Shown piece after piece: positions 35,478 to 46,961 of a stretch of 64,000 nucleotides of DNA; the first letter of the stretch is position 1; each line of letters begins with the position of its first letter. Made by a program: the position numbers and the translations under genes. The notes beneath the pieces are model-generated. The model was not told the origin of the DNA. It searched no databases and saw only the letters and a program-made list of their open reading frames with translations. Source of the DNA: Stutzerimonas stutzeri (GTDB lineage: Bacteria; Pseudomonadota; Gammaproteobacteria; Pseudomonadales; Pseudomonadaceae); NCBI RefSeq assembly GCF_024448715.1, contig NZ_JAMOHZ010000003.1, forward strand, positions 372,001 through 436,000, written 5' to 3'.

Positions 35478-35948
35478 ATGGATATCGACATTGGAATTGC
35501 CGAACAGGACCGCGCCGCTATCGCCGAAGGCTTGTCCCGCCTGCTGGCCGATACCTATACGCTGTACCTCAAGACGCACAATTTCCATTGGAACGTGACG
35601 GGGCCGATGTTCAACACCCTGCATACGATGTTTGAGACCCAATACACCGAGCTTGCCGTCGCTGTGGACGATATCGCAGAACGTATTCGCGCTCTGGGCT
35701 TTCCGGCACCCGGCACATATGCGGCCTACGCAAAACTATCCTCGATCAAGGAGCAGGACGGCATTCCGTCCGCCGACGAGATGATTAAGCTCTTGGTCGA
35801 AGGACAGGAAGCAGTCGTTCGTACTGCCCGCGGTATCTTTCCCCTGCTGGAAAAAGTGAGTGACGAACCCACCGCCGATCTCCTGACCCAGCGCATGCAG
35901 ATTCATGAAAAGACCGCTTGGATGTTGCGCAGCTTGCTGGCTGCTTGA
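35478..35948 (+). CDS. Dps-like ferritin, DNA-binding stress protein
   Basis: This 156-residue four-helix ferritin-like protein has an excellent ribosome site. The ferroxidase residues are in [20 protein letters not shown] and [12 protein letters not shown], the usual His/His/Asp/Glu set of Dps dodecamers. It oxidises and stores iron and protects DNA under oxidative stress or starvation. It lacks a lysine-rich N-terminal tail, so DNA binding is uncertain. It has the same position as PA0962 of P. aeruginosa, beside aspS. Confidence 0.93.
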   Translation: MDIDIGIAEQDRAAIAEGLSRLLADTYTLYLKTHNFHWNVTGPMFNTLHTMFETQYTELAVAVDDIAERIRALGFPAPGTYAAYAKLSSIKEQDGIPSADEMIKLLVEGQEAVVRTARGIFPLLEKVSDEPTADLLTQRMQIHEKTAWMLRSLLAA

Positions 35949-36234
35949 TACCAAGCGTCGAATCGGCTTTATCCCAGGGCTATCGCAGGGTCGACCGCTC
36001 TGGGCATCATCAGAGTCCGTCATGACTCGGCAATGAATTTTTTATCAACCATCCCTCCTCACATCCCTTCCAACCCTACCGAGCACGCAATTTGAGCGGC
36101 GCCTTGCTTTGCTGTTAAATACGCGCGCCGTAGGCTGGGCACCATCTAATACGAGCAGTCGCTTCCACCACGCTCGCGCTTTCACATTTGCCCAACACCT
36201 ACCGCTTTTCTGTCGTGCTATTTAACTGTGAGTC

Positions 36235-36879
36235 ATGAGAATGCTTAAGATTACCCATGTATTAACGGGCGTTATTGCCCTGGTGTTGTCACTCGTACCC
36301 AGCCTCAACGGCGGATTGCCGCTTCTGTTGCAACCCGATGCCTTGTGCCTGCTCTTGCTAGGCCTTCTGAATGTTCAGTTCGCCTCATCGACACAACGGA
36401 ACTTCGATGAGCGGTCCCGCCCGGTTCTGTTGGGCGTATCCATACTGCTAATTGCTGCGGTCGCGATTCAGGCGGCAATACTGCTGACTCCGATCACCGC
36501 GATTGCCAACCAGCCCGCTACGCTCGCCAGTCTGATGCTCGCCTTCATCGCCGTACTGCTGCATCTGGCTATAGCGCAGTCACGGAATGAACCCGCAGCC
36601 GGCCGTAATCCATCCTCGAACGTTCGCAAAAGTCAGAATACCCGTGCCGCAGCACCCTCCGCCGGGCGCGAGACAGGGACGGTCAAGTGGTTTAACACGT
36701 CCAAAGGTTTTGGCTTTATTTCCCGAGACAGCGGCGACGACATCTTCGTCCATTTTCGGGCAATTCGAGGCGAAGGCCACCGCGTTCTGGTGGAAGGCCA
36801 GCGAGTCGAATTCACCATCATGATGCGTGACAAGGGGTTGCAAGCCGAAGACGTAGTCGCAACCCAAGCGAGCTACTGA
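36235..36879 (+). CDS. Membrane-anchored cold-shock-domain protein
   Basis: The protein has 214 residues. Up to four hydrophobic segments fill residues 7-112 ([55 protein letters not shown]). A polar linker (about 115-143) follows, then a complete cold-shock domain (about 146-211) with both RNA-binding motifs, KGFGFI and DIFVHF. Most Csp proteins are soluble and about 70 residues; this fusion places an RNA/ssDNA-binding domain at the inner membrane. The neighbouring Dps-like gene and locus match P. aeruginosa PA0961. The C-terminus is close to the soluble Csp at 61595-61804. Confidence 0.88.
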   Translation: MRMLKITHVLTGVIALVLSLVPSLNGGLPLLLQPDALCLLLLGLLNVQFASSTQRNFDERSRPVLLGVSILLIAAVAIQAAILLTPITAIANQPATLASLMLAFIAVLLHLAIAQSRNEPAAGRNPSSNVRKSQNTRAAAPSAGRETGTVKWFNTSKGFGFISRDSGDDIFVHFRAIRGEGHRVLVEGQRVEFTIMMRDKGLQAEDVVATQASY

Positions 36880-36926
36880 CCGCCAGCGCAAACGGCTCTC
36901 ACGCTTATCCGCTTTCGCCGCACCTA

Positions 36927-37133
36927 TCAATAGTGCGGCGGAGGTGCTTCATCCTCCTCACCACCAATCCTGGTCTGCATGTCCTCCTGCCGCCTGGCGA
37001 GCATTCCCAACTGCGCCTGCAGCCGCTCGACAGCACGCTGTTGAGTAACCAACACATCGTTCAGTGTCTGAATCGTATCGTCCTGAAAAGCCAGACGCGC
37101 CTCAAGATCGGTGATGCGATGCTCCAACTCCAT
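36927..37133 (-). CDS. slyX: SlyX family coiled-coil protein
   Basis: The protein has 68 residues from MELEHRITDLEARLAFQDDT. It is almost entirely one coiled coil (LEARLAFQDDTIQTLNDVLV and AVERLQAQLGMLARRQED) and ends in an acidic, proline-rich tail (DEAPPPHY). SlyX is widespread but without a firmly known function. It sits 4 bp after the HIT gene on the same strand, so they are one operon. Confidence 0.92.
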   Translation of the reverse strand: MELEHRITDLEARLAFQDDTIQTLNDVLVTQQRAVERLQAQLGMLARRQEDMQTRIGGEEDEAPPPHY

Positions 37134-37137
37134 TGTG

Positions 37138-37560
37138 CTACTCCGCGAAACGAAAATTATCTGTGAGCACGAGCGACAGCTTTTGCCTGATTGCAGCGAC
37201 CTGCGCGTCACTGTAAGGATTGGCGGGATGGCAACCCCAGACAGGAGCCGGCCAGGCTGCATCGTCTCGACGCCGCGCGATTACATGGACGTGCAGCTGA
37301 CTTACTACATTGCCGAGGGTCGCGACATTCATCTTGTCGGCACCGAAGGTGTCCTTCAGCGTCTCAGCCAGTGCAGTGGCCTCTCGCCATAGTGCCTGCT
37401 GATCCGTAGAATCCAGTTGAAATAGCTCACTGACCTCTTCACGGCGCGGCACCAGAATGAACCAGGGGTAGTTGGCATCGTTCATCAATAGCAGTCGACA
37501 CAGTGGAAAATCACCCAGCCGCAAGGTGTCCTGCTCAAGGCGGGAATCGAGAACGAACAT
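37138..37560 (-). CDS. HIT-family protein
   Basis: The protein has 140 residues from MFVLDSRLEQDT with GGAGGG upstream. The HIT signature reads QLHVHVIARRRDDAAW; the first histidine of the usual HxHxH is Gln, as in a known sub-branch of the superfamily. LLLMNDANYPWFILVPRR is typical of the N-terminal half. HIT proteins hydrolyse or transfer nucleotidyl groups. The substrate is not predictable. Coupled to slyX. Confidence 0.9.
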   Translation of the reverse strand: MFVLDSRLEQDTLRLGDFPLCRLLLMNDANYPWFILVPRREEVSELFQLDSTDQQALWREATALAETLKDTFGADKMNVATLGNVVSQLHVHVIARRRDDAAWPAPVWGCHPANPYSDAQVAAIRQKLSLVLTDNFRFAE

Positions 37561-38023
37561 AACGGCCCTCCTACTCATCATTTCAAAATCATGGCAGCAC
37601 CGAGGCCGCGTCTCATCGCTCAACCAAGAATACTCCAACGCGTCTCACCCAACAGCAGGCATTGGCGCACCAAAAGGGCGCATCATCAAACCGTCGCAGC
37701 CCAGCTTCAGCGCGCAGCAGGCTCAACGAGAGCGTGAATAGCGGCAAAAAACAACTTTTCGATTATGTGCACGGTTATTGCTTAATGGCAGAAACGCCAT
37801 AAAACAGGGGGAAGAAAAACCGAAATAGCTGGGTTAAGCTTGCTGTCGCTAGTTTCCCCAGCTACACAGTAATTCTCGGAAAATACTTTCCTGGTCTTGC
37901 TGCAGGTTTCGACCGGCGAGGCAAACAAGGATTGAATTGAGCTTGTATACCGAAAATAAAGATGCCTCTTTCCGGCGCACGCAGGAAAGCAAGCACCAAT
38001 TTGAAACCAAAGGAGCAATCACT
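37561..38023. other. Regulatory region upstream of the OprD-type porin
   Basis: This 463-bp region is AT-richer than its surroundings from about 37740 to 38000. It has a weak promoter-like pair, TTGAAT (37932) and AATAAA (37955), 17 bp apart, and a good ribosome site AAAGGAG. A long untranslated leader is likely. No small gene is convincing. Confidence 0.4.
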
Positions 38024-39310
38024 ATGAAAGTGATGAGGTGGAGCGTAATCGCAATGGCCGTCGCGGCCGGCACGTCGCAAATGGCTCTGGCTTCCAGCCA
38101 GTCCGAATCTGAAGGTTTTGTCGAAGGCAGCAGCCTGACCATCTTCAACCGCAACCTGTATATGAATCGTGATTTCCGTGATAACGGCAACGGCGGTACA
38201 GCTACCGAGAACGGCCAAAGCTATCGCGAAGAGTGGGGCCACGGCTTTATCGGCACCTTCGAGTCCGGTTTTACCCAGGGTACTATTGGTGTAGGTGTCG
38301 ATGCGATTGGCCTGCTGGGCGTGAAACTCGACACAGGCCGAGGCCGCGCTGGCAACGGGATATTCCCGACCAACGCGGAAAACCAGGCTGAAGATGACTA
38401 TTCTGAAGCCGGTGCAGCAGTCAAGTTCCGCATGTCCAACACTGTCTTGAAATACGGCACGCAGTTTGTAGCGCTGCCGGTATTTTCTACCGACGACGCC
38501 CGCTTGCTACCAGAAACTGCACGTGGTGGTTTAATCACCAGCAGCGAAATCGAAGGGCTTGAACTGAACGTTGGCCGCTTCACCGCGCTTAGCGGCAAGG
38601 AAAATACGGCTCATGACTCCGTAGGCCTGAACGAGCTCAACCTCATCGGCGGTACATACGCATTCAGCGACAGTCTCAGTACTTCCCTGTATTACTCCGA
38701 TGTGGAAGATGCGTTCCAGAAGTACTACGGCAACGCTAACTACAACATGGGGCTGGGTGCGGATCAGTCGCTAGCCTTTGATTTCAATATTTACCAAACC
38801 GAGTACGAGTCGGAATTTACTGGAACTGGTAGCGACGAAGACAACACTATTTGGAGCTTGGCGGGCACCTACGGAATCGGTGCGCATAAGTTCACCGCTG
38901 GCTATCAGCAGTCCCATGGTGGATTTAATGGTGTCGGCTACGCCTACGGTGTCGATGGTGGCGCTACCGTATGGCTAGGCAACTCCGTCCAGTACTCCGA
39001 CTTCAACGGCGAAGACGAGAAGTCCTGGCAGGTGCGTTACGACATCGACATGTCCAGCTTCGGCGCTCCAGGCCTAAGCTTCATGACCCGCTACCTGAGC
39101 GGTTACGACATCAGCACTCCTACCGGTGAAGGCGAGGAGCGCGAATGGAACGTCGAAGCGAAGTACGTCGTTCAAGAAGGTGCAGCCAAAGACTTGTCGC
39201 TTCGCGTCCGCCACGCCATGTACTGGTCTGACACCGACTATGCACCTGTCAACGGTACTGATCTAACCGATCTGCGCCTGATCGTTGAGTACCCGCTGAG
39301 CATTCTGTAA
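38024..39310 (+). CDS. OprD-family outer-membrane porin
   Basis: The protein has 428 residues. A signal peptide ends at about residue 24 (SQMALA). The mature start [21 protein letters not shown] is characteristic of OprD/OccD porins, with [11 protein letters not shown], the [13 protein letters not shown] strand and a C-terminal barrel ending [13 protein letters not shown]. These channels admit basic amino acids, peptides or small carboxylates; which one cannot be told. The position beside proS is that of P. aeruginosa oprD (PA0958). A terminator follows. Confidence 0.92.
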   Translation: MKVMRWSVIAMAVAAGTSQMALASSQSESEGFVEGSSLTIFNRNLYMNRDFRDNGNGGTATENGQSYREEWGHGFIGTFESGFTQGTIGVGVDAIGLLGVKLDTGRGRAGNGIFPTNAENQAEDDYSEAGAAVKFRMSNTVLKYGTQFVALPVFSTDDARLLPETARGGLITSSEIEGLELNVGRFTALSGKENTAHDSVGLNELNLIGGTYAFSDSLSTSLYYSDVEDAFQKYYGNANYNMGLGADQSLAFDFNIYQTEYESEFTGTGSDEDNTIWSLAGTYGIGAHKFTAGYQQSHGGFNGVGYAYGVDGGATVWLGNSVQYSDFNGEDEKSWQVRYDIDMSSFGAPGLSFMTRYLSGYDISTPTGEGEEREWNVEAKYVVQEGAAKDLSLRVRHAMYWSDTDYAPVNGTDLTDLRLIVEYPLSIL

Positions 39311-39338
39311 TACAGATAATCGGCTCGTAACTCATGCA

Positions 39339-39374
39339 AAACAGGAAGCCCGGCACTCGCCGGGCTTCTTCGTT
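39339..39374 (+). terminator. Rho-independent terminator of the porin gene
   Basis: GAAGCCCGGC-ACTC-GCCGGGCTTCTTCGTTC is a perfect stem with a U-rich tail. Confidence 0.93.
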
Positions 39375-39473
39375 CTAAGCATGCGTTGGCATCCGATCGA
39401 TTCTGTACGGCACCGTAACGCCGCCGTACAATGCCGAGCCAAATTCTCCGCTCTGCAAGGACATAACGGCCAC

Positions 39474-41186
39474 ATGCGCACCAGTCAGTTCCTGCTCTCG
39501 ACTCTCAAAGAAACGCCTTCCGATGCGGTAGTCATTAGTCACCAGTTGATGCTGCGTGCCGGAATGATTCGCAAGCTAGCATCCGGCCTCTACACCTGGA
39601 TGCCGATGGGGCTTCGTGCTCTGCGCAAGGCCGAGGCAATCGTGCGCGAGGAAATGAACAAGGCCGGCGCTCTGGAAGTGTTGATGCCCGCCATTCAGCC
39701 CGCCGAACTCTGGCAGGAATCCGGCCGCTGGGTGCAATACGGCCCCGAGCTGCTGCGCCTGAAGGATCGCCACGACCGAGAGTTCTGCGTGGGCCCGACG
39801 CACGAAGAAGTCATCACCGACTTGGCACGTAACGAGCTCAATAGCTACAAACAACTGCCGATCAACTTCTACCAGATTCAAACCAAATTCCGTGACGAAA
39901 TCCGCCCTCGTTTCGGCCTGATGCGTGGTCGGGAATTCCTGATGAAAGACGCTTATTCCTTTCATGCGGACCAGCAGTCATTGCAAGAGACCTATGACCG
40001 CATGCATCAGGCGTACTGCAATATTTTCAGCCGCCTTGGGCTGAATTTCCGTCCCGTGCAGGCGGACACCGGATCAATCGGTGGCACGGGCTCTCATGAG
40101 TTTCATGTTCTGGCCGAGTCCGGTGAAGACGATATCGCCTTCAGCGATAGCTCCGATTACGCCGCCAATATCGAGAAGGCCGAAGCTATCCCGCGCGAGA
40201 CCGAGCGTGGCGCTGCCAGCGAAGAGCTGCGCCTCGTCGACACGCCGAAGGCCAAGACCATCGCCGAGCTCGTCGAGCAGTTCGATCTGCCGATCGAGAA
40301 AACGGTCAAGACGTTGGTGGTGCATGGCACAGAAGGTCAGTTGGTTGCGCTGGTCGTCCGTGGCGACCATGAGCTCAACGAGATCAAGGCGGCAAATCTA
40401 GCGCAGGTAGTGAGCCCATTGGAGTTCGCGACCGATGCTGAAATTCGTGCGGCGATCGGAGCGGGCCCCGGCTCGCTGGGCCCTTTGAATCTGCCGATTA
40501 GCTGCGTCATTGATCGCTCGGTTGCACTCATGAGCGATTTCGCCGCCGGCGCCAATCAGGACGACAAGCATTACTTCGGCCTCAACTGGGAGCGCGATCT
40601 GCCGCTGCCGGAGATTGCCGACCTGCGCAACGTCGTCGCTGGCGACCCCAGCCCCGACGGTGTCGGCACATTGGTGATCAAGCGTGGCATCGAGGTCGGC
40701 CACATTTTCCAGCTGGGCACCAAATACAGCGAGGCAATGAACTGCAGCGTCATGGGCGAAAACGGCAAGCCGGTAACGCTGGCCATGGGCTGCTACGGCA
40801 TCGGTGTATCGCGCGTGGTTGCTGCGGCTATCGAACAGAACTATGACGATCGCGGCATCTTATGGCCGGACGCCCTGGCGCCCTTCCAGATCGCTCTGGT
40901 GCCGATGAAGTATGAGAACGAAGCAGTCCGCGAAGCGACAGACAGGCTTTATGCCGAACTTACCGCCGCCGGCTACGACGTTTTACTCGATGACCGTGAC
41001 AAGAAGACCAGCCCGGGCGTCAAATTTGCTGATATGGAGTTGGTAGGCATTCCTCATCGCATCGTCGTGGGTGATCGCGGACTTGCCGATGGCACCCTGG
41101 AATACAAACATCGTCGCGATGCACAGAGCCAAGCCGTGCCCGCTGCCGACATCCTCGAGTTCATCAATTCGCGCGCCAATCGCTGA
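39474..41186 (+). CDS. proS: Prolyl-tRNA synthetase, bacterial type with editing domain
   Basis: The protein has 570 residues from [19 protein letters not shown]; the upstream reading adds non-family sequence. The class II core has motif 2 ([17 protein letters not shown]) and motif 3 ([17 protein letters not shown]). The INS editing domain (about 225-405) that clears Ala-tRNA-Pro is present ([20 protein letters not shown] broken by loops, [11 protein letters not shown]). A C-terminal anticodon domain ([14 protein letters not shown]) completes it. It is followed closely by a lipoprotein gene. Confidence 0.98.
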   Translation: MRTSQFLLSTLKETPSDAVVISHQLMLRAGMIRKLASGLYTWMPMGLRALRKAEAIVREEMNKAGALEVLMPAIQPAELWQESGRWVQYGPELLRLKDRHDREFCVGPTHEEVITDLARNELNSYKQLPINFYQIQTKFRDEIRPRFGLMRGREFLMKDAYSFHADQQSLQETYDRMHQAYCNIFSRLGLNFRPVQADTGSIGGTGSHEFHVLAESGEDDIAFSDSSDYAANIEKAEAIPRETERGAASEELRLVDTPKAKTIAELVEQFDLPIEKTVKTLVVHGTEGQLVALVVRGDHELNEIKAANLAQVVSPLEFATDAEIRAAIGAGPGSLGPLNLPISCVIDRSVALMSDFAAGANQDDKHYFGLNWERDLPLPEIADLRNVVAGDPSPDGVGTLVIKRGIEVGHIFQLGTKYSEAMNCSVMGENGKPVTLAMGCYGIGVSRVVAAAIEQNYDDRGILWPDALAPFQIALVPMKYENEAVREATDRLYAELTAAGYDVLLDDRDKKTSPGVKFADMELVGIPHRIVVGDRGLADGTLEYKHRRDAQSQAVPAADILEFINSRANR

Positions 41187-41194
41187 CGGAAATC

Positions 41195-42142
41195 ATGCTC
41201 AACCGAAGTATTCCAGCCTGCGCCACGTTTTGCGTGGCGCTTTTTCTAACCGGCTGCGCCAATCAGTTGCCCCAACGTAGCGAACAAGAAGCCCGCACCG
41301 AACGTAAGCTGCTTGATCACAGCCTGCGTATCGAGGTGGGCGAGCCGCTACTCGAGCTACCGCAAAGGCGCATTCGTGTGCTCGACCAGAAAACGTACGA
41401 AGTCACCGATTTCGAAGTGACTCGCCGCTACGACCGTTACACGCCTTACCAGGCATGGCGAGAGTTATACGAAATACCACTGGGCGCCGTCGCGGTGGTC
41501 GCCGGGACAGGCGCCAACGTGCTTAACGTGGTGTTGCTCGGCAACCTGCCGGAAAGCGCCACGCGCGGATGGATCAGCTACGGGTTTTCCGGCCTCAATC
41601 CCTTCATCAACGTCGAGTCCAATGGGCGCTCGCAGCAGAATCTTGCCAGCCTCGATGAGCAACGCCGGGACGAACGACTGGAGTATTCCAGCCTGCCCTG
41701 GGCTGAACGTCCTGTATTGGTCACAGCGGGCACGGAAATTCACGAACTGAGCACTGATCGAAACGGTGTGCTGCGTCTGAATCTTCTTGATGGTCCGTTC
41801 TCCGATCAGGACATCAGCCAGGTCGGCAAGCTACACCTGCAGGTCGAAGATTCACAGGATGCTACCCGCGCCGATGCCTCGCTGCTGGTCAGTCGCAGCT
41901 TGCGCGGCAAGCTTCTCGAAGCCCATGACCTGATTTTCGACGATCTCGAAGGTGACGACGTGAGCCGGTGGGTGTATCGCGTCAAGCGGCTCTCGGAATT
42001 GGGATTGGAAGAGGAAGCCAGCGAACTGGAGCAGAGTTTGGTCGAACTGACGCGCAACGATCCCGATTTGCAGCAGGAATTTCTACGCAGCCTGATGCAG
42101 GATGCCGGACGTCAAGCCAACGATCCGGGCGAAGACGGCTGA
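41195..42142 (+). CDS. Lipoprotein of unknown function
   Basis: The protein has 315 residues with a type II signal (CVALFLTGCANQ, Cys at about 20). The mature part has short beta-rich segments (YEVTDFEVTRRYDRYTPYQA), a conserved-looking glycine-rich region (VAVVAGTGANVLNVVLLGNL) and an acidic helical C-terminus (LEEEASELEQSLVELTRNDP). I recognise it only as a protein commonly following proS in Pseudomonas. The 8-bp gap to proS and 6-bp gap to the transglycosylase gene indicate one transcript and possibly an envelope role. Confidence 0.8.
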   Translation: MLNRSIPACATFCVALFLTGCANQLPQRSEQEARTERKLLDHSLRIEVGEPLLELPQRRIRVLDQKTYEVTDFEVTRRYDRYTPYQAWRELYEIPLGAVAVVAGTGANVLNVVLLGNLPESATRGWISYGFSGLNPFINVESNGRSQQNLASLDEQRRDERLEYSSLPWAERPVLVTAGTEIHELSTDRNGVLRLNLLDGPFSDQDISQVGKLHLQVEDSQDATRADASLLVSRSLRGKLLEAHDLIFDDLEGDDVSRWVYRVKRLSELGLEEEASELEQSLVELTRNDPDLQQEFLRSLMQDAGRQANDPGEDG

Positions 42143-42148
42143 TCCATC

Positions 42149-42721
42149 GTGGCGTCTTTGCGCTATCTGTATTTGCTGGTACTGGTCATAGCCTGGCCGG
42201 CCGCAGCGAACATGCGTCAAGCCCCCGAGCCCGAACTGCGCGAGCTGATGCAGCGCACGGTGGCAGAGGCCGGGAGCTTTCAGGACCGTTTCGAGGCCGA
42301 GGTCTGGCTGCTGGACATGTCGACTCGTCTCAAGCGCTACATGCCCGACCCGCGGGAGCGGTTGACTTTGCTGCGACTGGTCCATCAGGAAGCCAGCAAA
42401 GCGGGATTGAAGCCTGACATAGTCCTGGCGCTTATTCATGCCGAAAGTCATTTCGATCGTTTCGCCATTTCCAGCGTCGGCGCACAGGGCATGATGCAAG
42501 TGATGCCCTTCTGGAAAGCCGAGCTCGGGCGTCCGCAGGACAACCTTACCGACAACGCGACCAACCTGCGTTACGGCTGCACCATCCTCAGTTATTACCT
42601 GAAGAAAGAAAACGGCGACCTTAATCGCGCCCTTGCTCGCTATAACGGCAGCCTCGGCAAGAATCATTACCCGGCCAAGGTCATAGGTTTCTGGCAAGAC
42701 TTCTGGTACGTAAAACCCTGA
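42149..42721 (+). CDS. Lytic transglycosylase, SLT family
   Basis: The protein has 190 residues from a GTG. A signal peptide covers about residues 1-20 (LVIAWPAAANM). The catalytic domain (about 85-185) has the SLT motif ALIHAESHFDRFAISSVGAQ with the catalytic Glu, then GMMQVMPFW and ARYNGSLGKNHYPAKV. Such enzymes cleave the glycan strand to 1,6-anhydro products. The short N-terminus has no extra domain. It is the last gene of the proS transcript; a hairpin follows. Confidence 0.9.
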   Translation: MASLRYLYLLVLVIAWPAAANMRQAPEPELRELMQRTVAEAGSFQDRFEAEVWLLDMSTRLKRYMPDPRERLTLLRLVHQEASKAGLKPDIVLALIHAESHFDRFAISSVGAQGMMQVMPFWKAELGRPQDNLTDNATNLRYGCTILSYYLKKENGDLNRALARYNGSLGKNHYPAKVIGFWQDFWYVKP

Positions 42722-42730
42722 TATCAGCAA

Positions 42731-42757
42731 AAGGCCGATGCATGTCGCATCGGCATT
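42731..42757. terminator. Shared terminator between convergent genes
   Basis: GGCCGATGC-ATGT-CGCATCGGC forms an 8-9 bp stem with A-run and T-run flanks, serving the thioredoxin gene on the minus strand and possibly the transglycosylase gene. Confidence 0.75.
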
Positions 42758-42767
42758 AGAACTGCGC

Positions 42768-43229
42768 CTAATTCTCCTGCCGCAGCTGTTCCAGACGGGC
42801 CAAAAGACCCTCAGCCGTCTGCTCGCCAACCAGACTCTGGCGCACCGTACCGGCTTCATCGACGATATAAGTCACCGGCAGCACTGCGCTACGCGGCAGC
42901 TCCAGACGATCGGCAGGATCCGTACTGAGCACTCGGAAGCGTATGCCTAGATCCTCAGCCGCTGCGTTCAATTCACTTCCCTGAAGTCCATCGAAGTTCA
43001 CTCCAAGCACAGTGATGTCACTCCTCGACTCGTCCAAGGTATTGAGCTCAGGAATCTCGGTGCGGCATGGGCCGCACCACTCCGCCCAATAGTTGATTAA
43101 CAGCCACTGACCCTCGAGCTGTTGCGCAGTCACCTCTGCGCCGTGTTGATCTGGCCCCCAATCTTCAGCACAGCCAGCCAGTGCGAGGCAGGCGAGCAGA
43201 CTGAGAAATCCCATGGGTCGCTTAATCAT
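42768..43229 (-). CDS. TlpA-type thioredoxin-like lipoprotein
   Basis: The protein has 153 residues from MIKRPMGFLSLLACLALAGC, a lipoprotein signal. The thioredoxin fold carries the redox centre NYWAEWCGPCRTEIPEL near residue 50, and the cis-Pro loop VLPVTYIVDEAG. It probably reduces exported disulfides, for example in cytochrome or envelope protein maturation. It is 26 bp after the YihY-family gene on the same strand. Confidence 0.92.
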   Translation of the reverse strand: MIKRPMGFLSLLACLALAGCAEDWGPDQHGAEVTAQQLEGQWLLINYWAEWCGPCRTEIPELNTLDESRSDITVLGVNFDGLQGSELNAAAEDLGIRFRVLSTDPADRLELPRSAVLPVTYIVDEAGTVRQSLVGEQTAEGLLARLEQLRQEN

Positions 43230-43255
43230 CTTGGGTTCCTTGCAATAGTCCTTGT

Positions 43256-44476
43256 TTATACCCGCCGCGCCTGAAGCCAATCAGCGACACTGCCACCGAA
43301 CAGACTCGCCTGCTCCCGCTGCAACAGCTCCAACGACTGGCGCAGCGTTGGATACCAGGGCTCATCAAGATGCTCTGGCAGCGCCTGCATTCCCGAAAGC
43401 GGCCAAGGGTTATGACGCAACAGCCGGTCGAAGCTGTAGTGATTCAGATCACGACACAACACCCAACCGGATGATCCAGTCCTGCAAACAAGTTGCTCCC
43501 GCTCGAAGAACTCAAATATCTCGTCCCACTCATCCTCTGGCAGTTGCCAGCCGCTTCGATGTGCATCACGCAGACGCACTTCGCGACCCGCCTGGTGACT
43601 TTCGTAGAGTACTCGCAGCAATCCGAGCATCACTAGCAAACGCGGAACCGATCGACGCCGCCACTGCTGCGAGGAAGACAAGCCGCACACAAGCTCCGCA
43701 CCGAACAGCACGATCATCCAGGAAAGATAAACCCAGAGCAGAAACAGCGGCACAGCCGCAAAGGCCCCATAAATCAGCTGGTAGCTGGGAAAATAACTCA
43801 CATACAAACCGAACAGCTGCTTGGCCGCCTCGAACAGAACCGCGGTAAAGACGCCACCAACAAACGCATGACGCAGGGGCACACGAGTGTTGGGCACTGC
43901 GGCGTAGATCAGCGTAAACGCAGCGATACTGAGCACCAGCGGCATCGCCTTGAGCACGGTGCGTACACCTAACAATGCATGAGGACCGGAAATCAGCGAC
44001 AGCGAGGTGATATAGGTACTCATGGCAAAACCCGCGCCCAGCAGCAGCGGACCGAGACTGAGGATTGCCCAGTACAACAGGAAGCTCGACATGCCGCGGC
44101 GTGGCTGTCGCACCCGCCAGATAACGTTGAAGGCTTTCTCGATGGTCAGCAACATCATCAGCGCCGTTGCCATCAAAAAACCTACACCGAACCAGGTCAG
44201 CTGCCTTGCCTGATCGGTAAAGGCGACCAGATATTGCTGAATGGTTGCGCCAGTAGAGGGAATGAAGTTGCTGAAGATATACATCTGGATCTGCTCGCCA
44301 ACGCCCTGAAAAGCAGGGATCGCCGAGAGCATGGCGAAAGTGACCGTCATCATCGGCACCACCGCGAACAGGGTGGTGTACGTCAATGCAGCTGCGCTGT
44401 GTGGGCCGCGGTCCGCCAGGAAGCGCTGCACCAGGAAACGGCCGAACTCCATGAAATCGTTGATCCGTTGCTGCAT
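43256..44476 (-). CDS. YihY-family inner-membrane protein
   Basis: The protein has 406 residues from [20 protein letters not shown] with GGGG upstream. The YihY/UPF0761 (once called RNase BN) domain has about six helices ([60 protein letters not shown]) up to about residue 265. A cytoplasmic C-terminal extension follows ([20 protein letters not shown]) that could be a winged helix. The RNase assignment of this family was later attributed to another gene, so transport or envelope function is open. Confidence 0.9.
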   Translation of the reverse strand: MQQRINDFMEFGRFLVQRFLADRGPHSAAALTYTTLFAVVPMMTVTFAMLSAIPAFQGVGEQIQMYIFSNFIPSTGATIQQYLVAFTDQARQLTWFGVGFLMATALMMLLTIEKAFNVIWRVRQPRRGMSSFLLYWAILSLGPLLLGAGFAMSTYITSLSLISGPHALLGVRTVLKAMPLVLSIAAFTLIYAAVPNTRVPLRHAFVGGVFTAVLFEAAKQLFGLYVSYFPSYQLIYGAFAAVPLFLLWVYLSWMIVLFGAELVCGLSSSQQWRRRSVPRLLVMLGLLRVLYESHQAGREVRLRDAHRSGWQLPEDEWDEIFEFFEREQLVCRTGSSGWVLCRDLNHYSFDRLLRHNPWPLSGMQALPEHLDEPWYPTLRQSLELLQREQASLFGGSVADWLQARRV

Positions 44477-44640
44477 TCCATCCCCTCGGTGACGAATCAC
44501 TTTTGCCGGCTACTCGCTGATTCGGCAGGCTTGCGCAATCGAAGCCTACCTGCTGCTGACAGCCGCTCGCGACCAGCGTTTCAGGCCTCGCTGTATTGAA
44601 GGTTAGAATGGCCACCTACACTGGCGCGAAGCAACCACAA

Positions 44641-45999
<1,359 letters not shown>

Positions 46000-46095
46000 C
46001 GCAGCCAAGGAGCGCAGCAAGGCTTAGCACTGAGTTCCAGAGGCTTGGATTCGAGGAAACCGCCCCGAGCGAACGGAACCGCCTCCTCAGGTATT

Positions 46096-46221
46096 GGTGG
46101 GCTAAAGCCCACCCTACAAAGGTCCCTCAACACACCACCTTCAGAGTGGACTGAAGCGGAGCGCCGCCCGGCCCACCCTACAAAGCCCTTCACCATTCCG
46201 TAGGGTGGGCTTCAGCCCACC
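46096..46221. repeat. REP cluster between convergent genes
   Basis: Three related units lie in 126 bp: GGTGGGCTAAAGCCCACCCTAC (46096-46117), a half-copy GCCCACCCTAC (46171-46181) and GTAGGGTGGGCTTCAGCCCACC (46200-46221) in inverse orientation. The family is the same as at 7141-7211. Position between two gene ends is typical of REPs, which can stabilise or terminate transcripts. Confidence 0.85.
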
Positions 46222-46256
46222 GGCTCAGCGTTCGGTTGCGCTCGGCAACCGGATCG

Positions 46257-46961
46257 CTACCAGCCGAGGGTTTCCTTGAGAAAGGGAATGGTCAGCTTAC
46301 GCTGCGCCTGTAGCGACGCCTGGTCGAGCCTGTCGAGCAATTCGAACAGCGCGCTCATGCTGCGCGCGCCACGCGTGAGAATGAAGCGACCAACGTCATC
46401 CGGCAGGCTCAGGCCGCGTCGCGAAGCGCGAAGCTGAAGCGCACGCAGCTTGTCTTCGTCGGACAGTTCCTGTAGTTGAAAAACCAGCGAAAGGCTCAAG
46501 CGCGATTTGAGATCCGGCAACTGCACCGCAATCTCTCGCGGCGAAGCACCGGCGGCGAGCAATAGACGCCGACCACTGTCACGCAGCCGGTTGAACAAAT
46601 GGAAAAGCGCCTCTTCCCACACCTGATCGCCCGCCACCGCATCCAGATCGTCCAGGCACACCAGCTCACTCTGTTCCAGGTTGTCCAGCAGCGCCGGCCC
46701 ATATTCGGCGATCTCGGAGAGCGGCAGATATACCGCCAGTTCACCTCGCTGCTCGACCCGCAAACAGGCGGCTTGCAACAGGTGGCTGCGTCCGACGCCG
46801 GTATTGCCCCAGAGATAGATCAGCTCGTCTGCCCAACCAGCATCAGGCGAACATACGCGCTCGACATAGCCCAGCGCGGCAGCGTTGGCACCCGGATAGT
46901 AATTGGCGAAGGTGGCATCGTCGCGAAGACGAATGCCCAAGGGGAGCTGAACGGGTTTCAT
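46257..46961 (-). CDS. hda: DnaA inactivator Hda
   Basis: This 234-residue DnaA-like AAA protein has an N-terminal clamp-binding motif within KPVQLPLGIRLRDDATFAN and a YLWGNTGVGRSHLLQAACLR Walker A. The family keeps G-x4-G-x-S/T variants. VCLDDLDAVAGDQVWEEALF is Walker B and FILTRGARSMSALFELLDRL the arginine-finger region. Bound to the sliding clamp it triggers ATP hydrolysis on DnaA after initiation. It overlaps the perM stop by 4 bp. Confidence 0.95.
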   Translation of the reverse strand: MKPVQLPLGIRLRDDATFANYYPGANAAALGYVERVCSPDAGWADELIYLWGNTGVGRSHLLQAACLRVEQRGELAVYLPLSEIAEYGPALLDNLEQSELVCLDDLDAVAGDQVWEEALFHLFNRLRDSGRRLLLAAGASPREIAVQLPDLKSRLSLSLVFQLQELSDEDKLRALQLRASRRGLSLPDDVGRFILTRGARSMSALFELLDRLDQASLQAQRKLTIPFLKETLGW

